Position numbers and translations under genes: made by a program. 64,000 bases of DNA from Gymnopus androsaceus JB14 (Eukaryota > Basidiomycota > Agaricomycetes > Agaricales > Omphalotaceae). The notes beneath the pieces were generated by a model, which saw only the letters and a list, made by a program, of their open reading frames with translations, searched no databases and was not told the origin of the DNA. Shown here in pieces: positions 13,356-25,357 of the stretch (within the stretch, counting starts at the first letter, position 1; every line of letters begins with the position of its first letter). The stretch spans positions 62,001 to 126,000 of the forward strand of contig ML769421.1 of NCBI GenBank assembly GCA_009733575.1, written 5' to 3'.

Positions 13356-14469
13356 TACCTCTGTTCCCTTTCGGTTTCCTCGATGGCTTTGCCTATATAG
13401 AAAAATTTTCTTCTCCCTTATCTTACGTATGGATATCCGAGTCCCAAATATATAGCTTCCAAAACTATTCGAAGGCCCTCATCATTCAGAGTCATGGCTT
13501 CTCATTGCAAAATTCGTCCGGATTTCTCCGCCCAATCTCTCGGTTAACGTTGTAATTTGAGATATCCAAAGCCACTCCCGCTTCAATGACGACCTCTCTC
13601 CCTTCTTCTCCAGTTCCTTCTGTCTTTGTAGTACTACAACGACTATGCCTCAAACCAATCGAAAACTCGTGAGTTTACAGCATCATGAGGGGTCGGATGA
13701 CCTTACCAGTACCTACTGCTAGACTTGCAATTGTATGAAAGTCTTCGTTGTCCGGCGGTACTTCTATTTGCTTCAAAAATAATACATTTTGATATTTTGA
13801 GCAAAACACCCGAGAAGAGCTTTGAAAGCTTAATTAATGATAATGTACTCCTTAAAAACCACTGTCAGCCATCGTCGATCATGCACTCACCGAATCACCC
13901 CGTTCACCTCCAAGGAACACTTCCGAGCAGGCTATGGAACTTAAGTAGACAGCAAGAATATCATCTTTTAGGAGCACCAAAATACAGGATCAATTCAGTT
14001 ACTTATGTTGTGATATACAACTGTTGCAACGGTTGGTACTCGAAGACCTATAGATTATGGTCTTAGGTCTCAGTACCAGTTGCAAGTAACAGTTGGATTG
14101 TATTACCTATAGATCATGGTCTTAGGTCTGATAAAATATACGTAAGTAAGAGAATCGTCAAGTAGAAATAAAGAAGCTCACCTCAGTACCAGTTGCAAGT
14201 AACGGTCTGAGGTGCGGCGATCGTAACTGTACTGAATATAATAGAGGTTTTGGGTAAAGTATTTTTAAGGTAGCGAGGCGGAAATATATTTAAGTGAAAC
14301 GGGTTTGCATCTACTTGTGTCCGTGTTTGTATGTAGAACGGCTATGGGTGTAATAATTCAACAACTTATACACAATCAAAGCTGAGAATCTCCGTTGGGT
14401 GGTAGGCCCGGAAAGAAATGTCTTTTCAGTTCGTACTTCCTCACTTACAGAATGACTTCTCGGCTGAGA
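13356..14469. other. Laccase 3' region and short direct repeats
   Basis: No gene was recognised. At 14045-14070 and 14109-14134 a unit like CCTATAGATTATGGTCTTAG recurs, and a CTCAGTACCAGTTGCAAGTA unit recurs near 14069 and 14181. The same arrangement is present in unit 2 at about 30190-30350. GACCTT at 13699-13704 is the empty target site for the transposon at 27605-29847. Confidence 0.5.
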
Positions 14470-15972
14470 CTACACAGCATTGAAGCCTGCACGGAGACTG
14501 TCTAATTCAAGTTCACGACTACGAGTCATCGGGGGATTGAATAAGTCGTTGTGGAGCTGTGAGTCCATCTTGGGCATGGTGGAATCGGGCTTTGTAATTT
14601 CGATTCTGCTGTGAACGGACGTGTCCAGGAATATCTTCCTCTGAGACTGTGGAGCAGAGCTGGAAATTCCCGAGATCGAATTTCGTGGGGCGAAAGAGCG
14701 GAATTGGATAGAAGTGATTTTTGACTTGGAACATTCGAGGTCGTCCGGACTTTCATTATTCTTCAAACCAAAGTGGGTCACCCAGTACAATGAAATTGTG
14801 TTGAAGCTGACCTGTAAAATGATTCTGATTTAGATTGTTGGAATGAAGAATATAATACGACTAGACTGACATCGACGCAGCATGTACCAAGACATAACCA
14901 GCCAAGCTCATATTCTTGGAGCAGAACGAGTACAATGGCATTACTTGTCGATATCGTGAGGGCTATTGTGGAAGCACTGAAACGGATTTCCAAGTAAGCT
15001 TATGAAAAAGCAGCCAGGGGTCAACCCACCATAGCGTTCGCAACGCGACACGTCTGATAAGAGCACTCCGCCGTGAGGATGGAACAAGAGGCCAAAGGAA
15101 AAGACCCGTGAAAAAAATGGTTATGAACCTAAGGAAAATTTTCTTGGTTCTACGGCTTTCAAATTGGTCGAGTGAAAAACTCACATATCATATGTAAGGA
15201 CGTACACTACTGCATGGGCCTTGAGAGAGAAAGTGCAAGCACCATCGCCTTCACGAAAAAAATGGTGGAAATCTAGAAAAGAGAGCTCTCCGCTTAGAAA
15301 CAGCTAACAAACGGCTAGGTTGACACGTACTTTTTATCATGAACACAATGGGAATGATGTAGAGCGCCACAGAGAACAATGATATATTGTAAACTCTATT
15401 AGAAAAACGGCTCACGGAGTTGGTTGACCAGACGATGCGCACTTTTTCAGCTAGATGGGTGAGAGCTGAGTTACGATATGTAGAAGGATCGCGAAGGATA
15501 CATGCGTACCGAAGAATAGATATATGAACACTTTGGTAGTTCCGTAGACAATCGTGCACCATTGCTGTGCGGTATTGCATGCCGCACTATTGAATTCAAG
15601 CGAAATCCCAAACGTTAGGAGTGCGCCTGAAGAGATTATTGTTCATTCAGGGAGGAGAAGTGTAAGCAATAAACTTACTAATGAAAACAAACAACCACGA
15701 CGTGATGAACACCAGCAAGGTCAGAGAACGAGTGAAAGTTATTCCATCCAGCTTCCACCGTTCAGCCAAAACACTGCGTGAAAGACAGTGGGTGATGACG
15801 GTTGTGCCTGATACCCAAGAGGTATGTTAATGAAAATGCTCGTAAAATCTTAAACAGCACTCACCCAGGAATTCAATGAAGAACACCAATATCTGCTAGA
15901 GATTGCGCCGGGAACAAGGTCCTCGAGGAAACCATAATTAGAAGGGATGAGGACGTAGGCAAGCGAACGCAT
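14470..15972 (-). pseudogene. Seven-helix membrane protein, unit 1 copy, probably damaged
   Basis: The minus-strand pieces assemble into a fungal multi-pass membrane protein of unknown function. Seen in order: a hydrophobic segment GALLTFGISLEF; EKVRIVW followed by a loop and ISLFSVALYIIPIVFMI; a GDGACTFSLKAHAVVYVL loop-helix; RVALRTLW; a helix STIALTISTSNAIVLVLLQ; and ELGWLCLGTCCVDVSLVVLY. The hydrophilic tail of about 100 residues ends LRAGFNAV. This pattern is common in agaric proteins annotated only as transmembrane. Near the N-terminus this copy has two extra bases relative to unit 2 (about 15893-15900), changing the frame of the first helix. It may still be expressed from another start. 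Function and ligand unknown. Confidence 0.6.
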
Positions 15973-16249
15973 ATACTGTATTTATATGACTCTATACTAC
16001 TATAGGAGGTTACTTACCGTTACTTACGAATCTAGAACCAGGCTATCTAATAAATGAAAATTTTAGGCAGCACTAATTTAGTTTGTGCTTGGGAGCACTA
16101 AAGAATGCACTTGGCGGCGGACTGGCAATAATCCGTCTCATTAAGCTTTCATATATCAAAGGAACTTGGAAGTGAAATTAGGACTTTTTTGAAAATAACC
16201 GTTAATGTCGGAAGACAGGAAACTCGCGATCGTTAGTCTTGTCATTGAC

Positions 16250-16850
16250 CTGCGTTCTGGGTGTTGAAATCTGTGGTGATGATCTCCAGGTTGGGGTTAG
16301 CCCTTTCGAATCGGCACTGGTGTCTCTATACGCTTTTGCATCCGGGAGTTGAATAAGCTCGTTACCCGAGATTTTGGGTATTTCTTAGAAAGTGGGGAAT
16401 CAGCAGTTTACAGAGAATATACAGGAATATACTGGTCCAACCTCAGCCAGATACCCAACCCAAATATCGAAAGATTCCAACATCAAAATTTCTGTTTCTT
16501 TCCGGTCGGAAATAAACACGCCGAATCCTTCACACAAGGATCCAAGGCCTTAGTCGAGAGGATGAATTCGGTCGAGAGGTGAATGAGCAAGCCTTGAGTA
16601 TCTCGTTTCGTAACACTGTTCGTTGGTTTTCTCCGGGACGTCGGTAATCATGAATCGCTGTATGCTTAACGCCTTCTATCCAAGCCATGTTCGTAGTATG
16701 ATTGGCTTCTAGAGAGCCAAGGTCAATTTCGTGCAGTCTGATGCACCAAAATAGGACTGATTTGACCATGACAGTCATCAAGTCGACTGACTCTTCAAGC
16801 ACCCGCCACAGTTGACGCCTAGAATTTTGGGGCCAACCGACCATGTGAAG
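16250..16850 (-). pseudogene. Truncated, diverged methyltransferase duplicate (unit 1)
   Basis: About 16264-16745 is recognisably similar to 17930-18520, the middle of the neighbouring methyltransferase gene. Shared landmarks include the GTTCGTTGGTTTTCTCCGGG region and the AGAGAGCCAAGGTCAATTTC region. It has many substitutions and indels and lacks the catalytic 3' half. The same fragment occurs in unit 2, so it arose before the large duplication. Confidence 0.7.
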
Positions 16851-17148
16851 CTGATTCTTCGACGCGACCAGTTAACGACTAGAATTCGGGAAATCCTTGG
16901 CCAACCGCTCTGCAATGATGACAGCCACGAATAAAGGTGATTCTTCGACTGCCTAAAGAGTACGCGACCACGTTGTACCGCCTGAAGGACACATTTTTAG
17001 GAAGCACCGCGTCTTGGACAATAAATTATTCTTAGAGTAGTTAGTTACAAGGAATCTAGGCTTGAGACTTCCTAAATAAATAATGACCAACGCCCCATCT
17101 TTGAAAAAGCACCGTCAACGATGATGGAAGACAATAAAATGGTTGGAC

Positions 17149-18900
17149 TCACTCTTGACCTTCGTTGAAGTTGAATAATTCAGAGCAGGCCATGTAAAAC
17201 ACTCGGAAACTAAGCACGTATCAGAATCGAACCCAGCTTAAAAAGACAGCTTGTGTACCGATGAAAAGTTTTCAAACCCTCTATTGGGTCCCTTCCCTTT
17301 GCTTTGGCATCGAGTCGAAGCTCCTCTAAACCAGCTGCAGTACCATAAGTAAGGCGAAGCTAAACAAGCATCAAATCCAACCTTTTTCATTTTTATCTTG
17401 TAGTTTCAACCAAGCCTCGAGGGTCTTGGAGTAATGAGTCCCAGGAATGTACCAGGTCCGAACAATACTCAAGTCGTCTTGGAAGTATAGCTGCGAGAGT
17501 GATATATTAGCGGCACGCGATGAAGAACAGAGCTGCAGCCTATCAACTCACTAGTGAATCATGCGAAAGCATTGTACCGCCAGAAAAGAAATTCTTGGCC
17601 ATCCAGTTGGTCTTGTCTCCTCCTTGATCTTCCGTGTCTTCAAAGTGGTAGGGAGTCGTCCTATGACAGAAGATGTGAATAAAGAGCAGCGATTCCGATC
17701 CTTCGAGCCAGGACGATATCTTCTTGAGGAGCGCCTGATAGTTCTTCATGTGTTCGAACATCTAATGAGAGCAAAATCGTTGGAAAGGGAGCCTGAAAGT
17801 CTCGACTCGGCATGCTTACTTCGATGGTAAGGATGGTCAAATCTACATAAGAGGCATCAACAACCTGGCCTAGCGAATTCAATGGGCCATTTACCTGGTG
17901 CTCTCCGCAAAATCATGGGTGTTTACATCGGCAGTAATGATCTCCAAGTTGGTGAAGCCACGCGACTTGGCGGTTGCGTCTATGTGCTCTTTCTGCGTCG
18001 AAGAATTGGATAAGCCTGTTATCCGAGATTTGGGGTATTTCTAAGAAAGCCAGTGCATTAGTATACAGTATGGGTACCAAGATCATTGATCTAACCTGAG
18101 CTAGATACAATGAAAGACTCCCCCAACCTAAAGATTCGAATGAGTTTGGAGGAAACTTGGCAGGAGTCAGTTCCTACCGCAGCCCAAGTCCAAGATATCT
18201 TGTCCATTCTGACAGCTGCGCCTTGTCACAGTAGCTTTCCAACATCAAGATCTCTGCTTCTTCAAGACTCTCATTTCCGGTCGGGTATAGACAAGAGGAG
18301 TACTTGGCATAGGGTCCCAGAGTTGAGAGGATGAATTTGGTCGAAACCTGAACAAGCCTTGAGTATATTATTTTTCGAGTAAAGTTAGACTACTCACCTC
18401 GTAGTGTTGTTCGTTGGCTTTCTCTGGGACATCAGCAATTGTTCGCTGCTTCAAATCTTCTATCCAGGCCATTTTCGCAGCGTGATTAGCTTCGAAAGAG
18501 CCATGGCCAATTTCGCGCAATCTCTGACGCAGCAAAGCGCGAATGGCTAATCTGATGATGAAGTCTGGAACCAGTCCCTGTGGAAATTAGAAGGAAAGTA
18601 AGAAGGGAAGAAGAAGAAGAAGAACCAGCTACTTTCGGAGGACTCACTCTGTCAAGACCGTCGTAGCCCAGTTGAAGAATCCAGTCAGGAATCGACCATT
18701 GTAGTGGTACAGGAGCAAGTCGTGTAGTTCGATGTTTTCCATCGTGACGATGCGGATGCGGGCAGGCAACGGGATCTGATCGAAGACGTTCGATGCGACG
18801 CGATCACGTGCAGCGCCTTTGCCTTCGGGTTGAACACTATGATAGCGGTTGGCGTGGCGCCGCACAGTAATTTCTGTGTTACTTCGATGGCAGGAGCCAT
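17149..18900 (-). pseudogene. CFA-synthase-like SAM methyltransferase, unit 1 copy, frameshifted
   Basis: The family transfers methyl or methylene groups from S-adenosylmethionine, often to lipids or small amines. Motifs visible in minus-strand exons: RTIADVPEKANEQHYE; the SAM-binding LDLGCG joined by an intron to WGSLSLYLAQ; SRITGLSNSSTQKEHID; IITADVNTHDF; FEHMKNYQALLKKISSWL; LFIHIFCHRTTPYHFED; FFSGGTMLSHDSL; DDLSIVRTWYIPGTHYSKTL; and C-terminal FYMACSELFNFNEGQE with TGA at 17151-17149. Compared with unit 2 this copy has one extra base at about 18212, just before the LDLGCG motif, which shifts the frame into a stop. The N-terminus (MAPAIEVTQKLL at 18900) is uncertain. If the extra base is an assembly error, the gene would be intact. 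It shares a divergent promoter with the coiled-coil gene. Confidence 0.7.
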
Positions 18901-19032
18901 TCCCTCATGGGGCGGGAGGGTGGGATCGTTGGACGACGGACATCGAATCATGACAGCGCTGACAAGGCGCCAAATGAACATCGCGCGCTTATTTTGTTCT
19001 TTAGCTTGAACTCTTCACTTCAAGTCTTCAAT

Positions 19033-21251
19033 ATGCGATTTGGAATTTTCCGAAGATTTTCTCATCTCATACATCGGAGGACCAGGTCAGATTCTGCTTT
19101 ATTTCCTCAGGCTGCAAGCGTTCTTCCATCTTCATTTTCTTTGGACGGCCTTGAGCAGCAGCACAGTTCAATGACTCGCGTTATGGACACTATCCTTCCA
19201 CCAGCTCCTTTTATATCGCCATTACTACCCATCCCATCCTCGCCTGACACAAATATCACTTCCACAAATCGTGCAGCATCTGAATTTTCTTCTCTTGGTC
19301 ACGAAAACACTTTGCTACGACTCTCTGCTGCTCAGAAACACGCCGAGGAACTTGCTACCCAATCATTTCAGCTCAAAGCATCTATCGAAGCTCTCCAGTG
19401 TTCCAGGTTGAGACAGGCTACGTCGAAGGAGCAGCTCGTAAAGCCAAGAGCGACCTTGAGCAAGCTCGCTCTCTCGCTCATCGACAAAAGCGGAGAAGTG
19501 CAGACTTGGAATCGCAGATCAATGCGAAAAAGCACGAGCTCACTCAATGCGATACGTTTGTTGAAGTGCTTTCCGATACAGGTCTCATCGCTTTTGCTAG
19601 CTCTAACGCGGCAGCACCTGAACCTCGAGAGGGAGGACTTTGAACAAGTCGCTGTTGAAGCAATTCGGGAAGCTTCTACCAATAATGTAGGGCTTTGGTC
19701 GAGGATCGTATCCCTTGTCGTTGGCCCTCATGCACCTGATAACTATGTCAACGCCATCAATGTGACTCTGCAGGCCAGACAGGAACTTCGATACTGGAGG
19801 AAAGTTTCCAATTTCGGAAAAGAGAGGAAACACAAACGCGGGGGCTCCTACACTTTCCTCTTCGAATCTTTCTGAAGTACGTGAAGCCCTTAGTGATGAA
19901 CGAAAAAAGGCAGTCGAGGAGTTGCGTGAAAGGAGGAAAACACTGGGCTTGTACACTTTCAACGCGTCGATGTCGAACGGATCTCTCGATTCCACAAGCG
20001 ATTCTGGCAGAGTCCCATATCGACTTCCAGACTCCCAACCATCATTCACGTCCGTCATGTCCACCATGTCAAATCTCGCGTCTAGCACCACACAGTCTAC
20101 TCATCGTCTGGCGCCCTTGGCGAGCGATATCTTCAAACAAGAACTATTTTCTAGTCATTCTAGCCAACGGCTCTTCAGCAGCTCGTCACAGAAAGCTCTA
20201 CGATCCTCAGTTGATAGTCAAGCGAAGCCATCGGAGAAAGCACTGGGAAAACGGAAGGCGGTGGATGCTTATGGTAGTGTCAACTCTATGGTACGTGTAG
20301 CATCTCTATCTCCGATAAAGTACTAATCCCATATTATCTCAGCCTTCCGCCATTCTCTCCTTTGGTTCGAACGTCGGCCAGATCGGTAGCTCTGTCGTAC
20401 GTCGCTTGGTTCCAAATATTCTGCAATTCGTCTGATTACCTTTTTTTTTCTAGGTCGATTTCTCGTCTTCCAACGGTCTTCTGTCCAGCATGGCATCCTT
20501 CAACTCCGACACCGAGGTTCCTACTCACCGGAAATTCTGGATTCCTCCCAAGTCTGACGAGACTACGCATAACAGCCTCAAGTCTGCCGAACGCGCATTG
20601 GAATCTTTCGAGCGTATCTGCGATCGGTTCTCTAGCGGCAGTAATATCGGCTCTCTCCAGAGTATTAGTGAGGAATCATCACTCTTTACTACAGCGCCGA
20701 ATGCTCCTCGGATCGTGCTCAATAGATCCGGCGAATCCACCAGCTCTGGGTCGCTTTCCAGTGACCGCTCGTCGTTGATCCCTGCGGCAGCAGAAAACGT
20801 TGGATTGGCTCCAAGAAACGCGGTTATTCATGACGCAGATGTTACTCTGGTGGAAAGCGGAAGCGAAGGCAGTAATCGCGCTTTGGCTGGTCAAGAGTAT
20901 GACAAGACGTTGGCAGTGATCGAGGTTGAAGGATTGGTGGGTAAAGACTCGGAAGAGTATTTGAAAGTAGCACCCGCACCCGTGGATGACGGGCCATCCC
21001 CACTGAAGAAATCTCGACTTCCCGTCTTCAAAATCCCAAGCCGTCTATCGCAGATGTCTAGGATGACGGGCTCTTCTTCGAAAAAATCGCTTTCCTCTTT
21101 TCGGAGTCGCAACTCCTCCGATACCATCTCCACCGTGGCTTCGAGAGATATCAATCGTCCTAGGTCGGTCAAGCATCTCGTTGGTTTCAAGCCCATACTG
21201 CCTTTGCGTAGTATCAAAAGGGTCAGAACTACGACTCCCGTCTATTCTTAA
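19033..21251 (+). CDS. Coiled-coil, Ser-rich protein of unknown function (unit 1 copy)
   Basis: Starts MRFGIFRRFSHLIHRRTRSD. A predicted coiled coil follows (HENTLLRLSAAQKHAEELAT, then AARKAKSDLEQARSLAHRQ), then Ser/Thr-rich low-complexity sequence and a basic tail ending VGFKPILPLRSIKRVRTTT. I know no domain for it. Exons include 20490-21251. This copy carries an 8-nt insertion (TGTTCCAG, about 19399-19406) relative to unit 2 that breaks the coiled-coil frame, so it may be non-functional. It is divergently transcribed from the methyltransferase. Pieces of this gene recur at 35222-37441, 47290-48009, 52605-52800 and 60960-61150. Confidence 0.6.
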
Positions 21252-22506
21252 TCGTTTGCTACTTTCTGATGTTTCAGTGTTTTTTTTGACTTGGGTCGAA
21301 CTATCCTACCTACCGTGAAAAACTTTGTTCTTTAAACTCGAATAGATAGTGTACTGTGTATGTGCTGTTTTACTTATAGTTGTGTCCAAAGACGTCCGCA
21401 GATAATTAACCAGGAGGCTCTTGAATCGCTGAACCAAAGCAGCGGCTAGACTTCCCAATCTTCCTATCCTTTGGCCCCTCCCTGCCCTCCATAATTGCGT
21501 CTTCATTCACTATTACCTGTCACGAATGGTCTTGGTCTCCGGGTTGTGACACCGAATCTCCTGCTCCTTCTGGTCGTCATGTTCGATTTCACAGATGTAA
21601 ATGCGCTCTGAGAGTCATTCGCCAACTCTTCCTTGCTTTTCCAAGCTGCCCCTGTTCGTCACATGCAGGATGCAGCTGCCGCCGTGTGCGACCTTGGACC
21701 TTAAAAATGTTATGTGGCAGTATGCGCGGCTTATACTTGTCCCTTGGACGCGATACATTGTTATCATTTGGCTACTCGAGCTAGCCTCAATCACGAGCAT
21801 AATAGACTGGAGTTTGGAGCCTGAAGGACTCGCAGGTCGAGAGTGGTAAGTTGAGTAGACGTACTACTTTGGATGTGCAGCTTTGCTTTATTGGAATCCG
21901 TTATCCCTCGGTAATGCTTTTCTCTCACTATCATTCCTACTTTGAGGGGTGCGGTTCCAAATTCGTTGCATTATATCGCATTGTTGTTCATTGCGAATGT
22001 CAGGCATCCCGCAAGTTTCATAGACTGTACTAGATCGATCCAGGTGGGCGTCCAATTTGAATACGGGATGGTTGCCCTCGTCGAATGCTTTGTGAATATT
22101 TTCTTCTCTGTTCGGCTGCTTATGTATCCATCTTCCAATCCATGATTGTGTATTCCTTCGTAACGAAGAACAAGGATAGCCTTCCGGAGCATTACGAATT
22201 CTTTTACCCGCAATCTAATTAGCCTCAAACCTGGAAGATGGCAACCACCAAGTCACTTGCCTTCATCATTTTTTAATTGATTTTTAAATCACGTTTATTC
22301 GCCTATGTGCAGAGCATATATATGGTAGCGAAAACCCTGGCGTACTTGATTTGTATCAACTATTCATTGAACTCATTTTTACCATTGGTTCCGAGTCTTT
22401 ACTACGGATGGACTAAAAGATACTTAACTGCTCAACACAAGTGATCCTCAAGACACCGTAACACCCTATCATTCTTGCTCCCTCATTTAAGCCAAGTTGC
22501 ATGAAA
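21252..22506. other. Region between coiled-coil gene and DUF6536 pseudogene (unit 1)
   Basis: No gene can be supported. In unit 2 the equivalent stretch has a 166-codon minus-strand frame (37748-38245), but here it is broken by indels. It probably holds the 3' UTR of the coiled-coil gene and the promoter of the DUF6536 gene. Confidence 0.4.
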
Positions 22507-24921
22507 TGTCCCGTACAAGGTAGTTACTTTGTTCCTGCTTTTTTTCTCTTTCGACCGATACCACTACAGGAACTTCCCGTTTCGTTTACTGTGAAATACA
22601 TCATATTCAACTTTGGCAGATGATTTTAAACCATTGGTTCAAGAGGGACATGATGTTGAGCAACTAAGTGGAACCATGGAGTGGCAGGCTACACCACTGG
22701 ATCCAGAAGAAGTTTTGCGAAGTCATTGAAGCTGGAGATGGAGGGTCAAACAACTCCGTTCCTATACACCCACAGGATGGCAGTTTGGAGCATGGGTAGC
22801 AGTATTCGAGGCAAGCGCCGTGCTCTTAACCAACATCATTGTGATGATATACACCACCATAAAAATGGGAGGAGGCAGCAGCGGAGTGGTCTACCAAGGT
22901 GACTGCAATACCGTGGATCACTTGGATATTGGGATACACCTTGTCATTAATATTCTCAGCACTCTACTTGGGGCCAGCAACTACATCATGCAAAGTCTCA
23001 GTGCTCCTACTCGTACAGAGATTGATCAAGTACATGAGAGGGGATCATGGCTTGACATTGGCGTGCAGAGCATGCGTAACCTACTGTATACAAGCTGCTG
23101 GAAACAATGGACATGGATTTCACTTGCTGCCTTCTCAATCCCTCTACATCTTTTGTATGTCTCATTTGTTTCTTCTAAACTTTTTACTCACTTTCAAGCC
23201 AGCTACAACTCTTCTTTCTTCTCTACCTTAAGCAGCAATGACTATAGTTACTACTATGCACAAGGACCAGACATGCAGTACATTCCGGAAAATAATGGAA
23301 CACTTGACTGGGAGTGTTCATCAGGCTTTAAGAACTGTCTAAACTCGTTTGGGCAGTTTAGCTGGGTGCCGGAATCTTCCATCCAGGTAGAACTACCAAA
23401 TTGGGAGTTTTTGAGTGCATCTGATTGCCTCCAAGCCTATGCGGTCGACTTCCTCTCAGATCGTCAGAATGTGATAGTTGTAGGCAACTACACCACAACT
23501 GATGAATTTTCCATTTTTGGAACTGGTTATACCGGCAATCTATATGACACCAGTAATCCTCCTTTTCAATGGATTTGCTCTGGATTGCAGGATGGGGATG
23601 ACCTCATGGAGGACTGCTCTGCTCGCTGGAGGAAAATTGATCCTTCCGATTGGTGGGTGGAGGACTCTTTCTCCAGTAGCGGAGGGGGTTCGGTATCATT
23701 TCAGGTCAAATATTGCCTGAGTTCAATAGTGGTTCAGAGATGCCAACTTCAATTCAACCTCCCACTCCTTGTTCTTGTGATTGTCTTCAACATTGGAAAG
23801 GTTGTTTGCATGGTAATTGTTGCCACAAAGATGAACGTTCATCCCTTGGTAACAATTGGTGATGCTATAGAATCTTTCCATTAAAATCCCTTCAGAGCAC
23901 ACTCAGGAAATGTGTCTAATATCACAAAATCATTTCAAATATGAGGGCTACTACAGCAAGCCTTATTCCATTTGAATTTTGGATTCATGAAAAACAACTT
24001 CCCTTAATTCCCCAGCCAACCAAGTATCAGCCTATGAGAATTAGATGGCTGAGTTTGGTTAGTTTGCAACATTGGATTGTCACAGTCTTCCTGTAAGTGC
24101 CTCTGTGGTTACAATGGAGACAAATTGACAGTAATCTGAACAGTTTTCCTGGAGCCATCTCCATCATCTTGTCCCTTTTGGGCCTTGCCATACATCAACT
24201 GAGTGCAGATCATGGCATTAGTGGCTTTTCATTCCTCTGGCAGCTGGGCATTGGAAAAGCCTCAACTGAGAACATTATTCAGAAGTGGGGCTTACCAACA
24301 CAGGGATATGGTGCCCTTATAGCTTCAGTGCTCATTGCCAACTCCCCCCAACTCATTCTCTCAATGATCTACCTGGTTTTCAATAGTATTTGCACCAAAA
24401 TGCTGTTGGGGCTTGAATGATCATTGTATGCCCATTCTCGTAAACCTCTCCATGTATCTGAACCCCACGGAGACCAGAAGTCGACATATTTCCTACAGAT
24501 ACCATACCGCTTTGGTCTTCCACTCACAGCCTACTCGGCACTTTTACACTGGCTTGTGTCGCAGAGTATCTTTCTTGTTGCAGTTACTTTCTGGGATGGG
24601 GATGTCATTGACACTGAGCTCAGTGTTATAAGCTGTGGCTAAACACCAATGGCAATGATCTTGACTTCCATTGTTGCAGGCTCTCTTATACTGAGTGCCC
24701 TGGCTTTGGGATATTTCAGACACATTGATTGTGATATGCCATTTGCAGGCAGCTGTAGTCAAAGTATTGCTGCAGCATGTCATCCACCAGAGGATGGTTC
24801 AGACCCTCTTAAGCCAGTGAAGTGGGGATCAGTTACTGAAAATGAAGAGCAGACTGTTGGGCATATAAGTTTTTCAAGTGGAGAAGTTGCAATTCCAGTT
24901 CCAGGTTATTATTATTCTTGA
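22507..24921 (+). pseudogene. DUF6536-type membrane protein, unit 1 copy, dead
   Basis: It matches the unit 2 gene along its length but has at least three nonsense changes: TGA at 22727-22729 (CGA in unit 2), TGA at 24418-24420 (TGG in unit 2) and TAA at 24640-24642 (a TAC codon in unit 2). It also has a frame break at about 23876-23884, where TTTCACCAAAATCC became TTTCCATTAAAATCC. The CGA to TGA change is a CpG transition. The longest remaining open piece is 22820-23884. Confidence 0.88.
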
Positions 24922-25345
24922 ATGATCCTGTGGTTTTCAAGAAGAGTTATTTCAGCATGATTATCAGTATGGTATTGGAGCTCAATTTGTGTAGGGTCAA
25001 TTTTATCAGATCATAGCAGATGGCTCTATTGACAGAGAGAAACAAAGTCATTTGGTAATTCTATTTAGCTTGCTATATCTGTGTTGGAGATATGGATGGA
25101 TTTGGCAATTGAGCTGTACACATTTGCTTTATCTAGTTCCATAGCTATTTTATTACGTCCTTGATGTGCTGTATTCTATGTCAACCTTATCTGTATTTAA
25201 TTTCTTGGTTATTCAGTTTAGTATAATACATCAGCAAAACCTGGGTTGTCTCCAGAGGTCTCCAGAGATCTCCAGATCACCTGTAGCTTCTGGAGCAGCA
25301 AGAGCAAGGTACTAATTCCACAGACCTCCAGAAGACCAATATAAA
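24922..25345. other. 3' region of the DUF6536 pseudogene and duplication junction
   Basis: Contains ATTCTATT (25058-25065), the empty target site of the hAT-like element, and TACGTCC (25154-25160), the empty site of the 622-bp element. Similarity to the right-hand copies ends near 25215. About 25225-25345 is a junction spacer with repeated TCTCCAGAG/TCCAGA words and no match seen elsewhere. Confidence 0.6.
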
Positions 25346-25357
25346 TTCTTTTAACAG

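Larger units (their letters stand above)
11429..25215 (+). repeat. Segmental duplication, unit 1 (about 13.8 kb)
   Basis: From the 3' end of the laccase intron (TTCTTTTAACAG at 11429-11440) to the tail of the DUF6536 pseudogene, this stretch has a collinear, highly similar counterpart starting at 25346, in the same orientation. Gene order in both: laccase, seven-helix protein, methyltransferase fragment, methyltransferase, coiled-coil protein, DUF6536 protein. Unit 1 lacks the transposon insertions found in unit 2. Confidence 0.9.

Noticed and set aside
20891..21217. 108-codon minus-strand frames inside the coiled-coil exon, repeated at 37081 and 47649
   Set aside because: Antisense of a conserved coding exon; it recurs only because the exon is duplicated.
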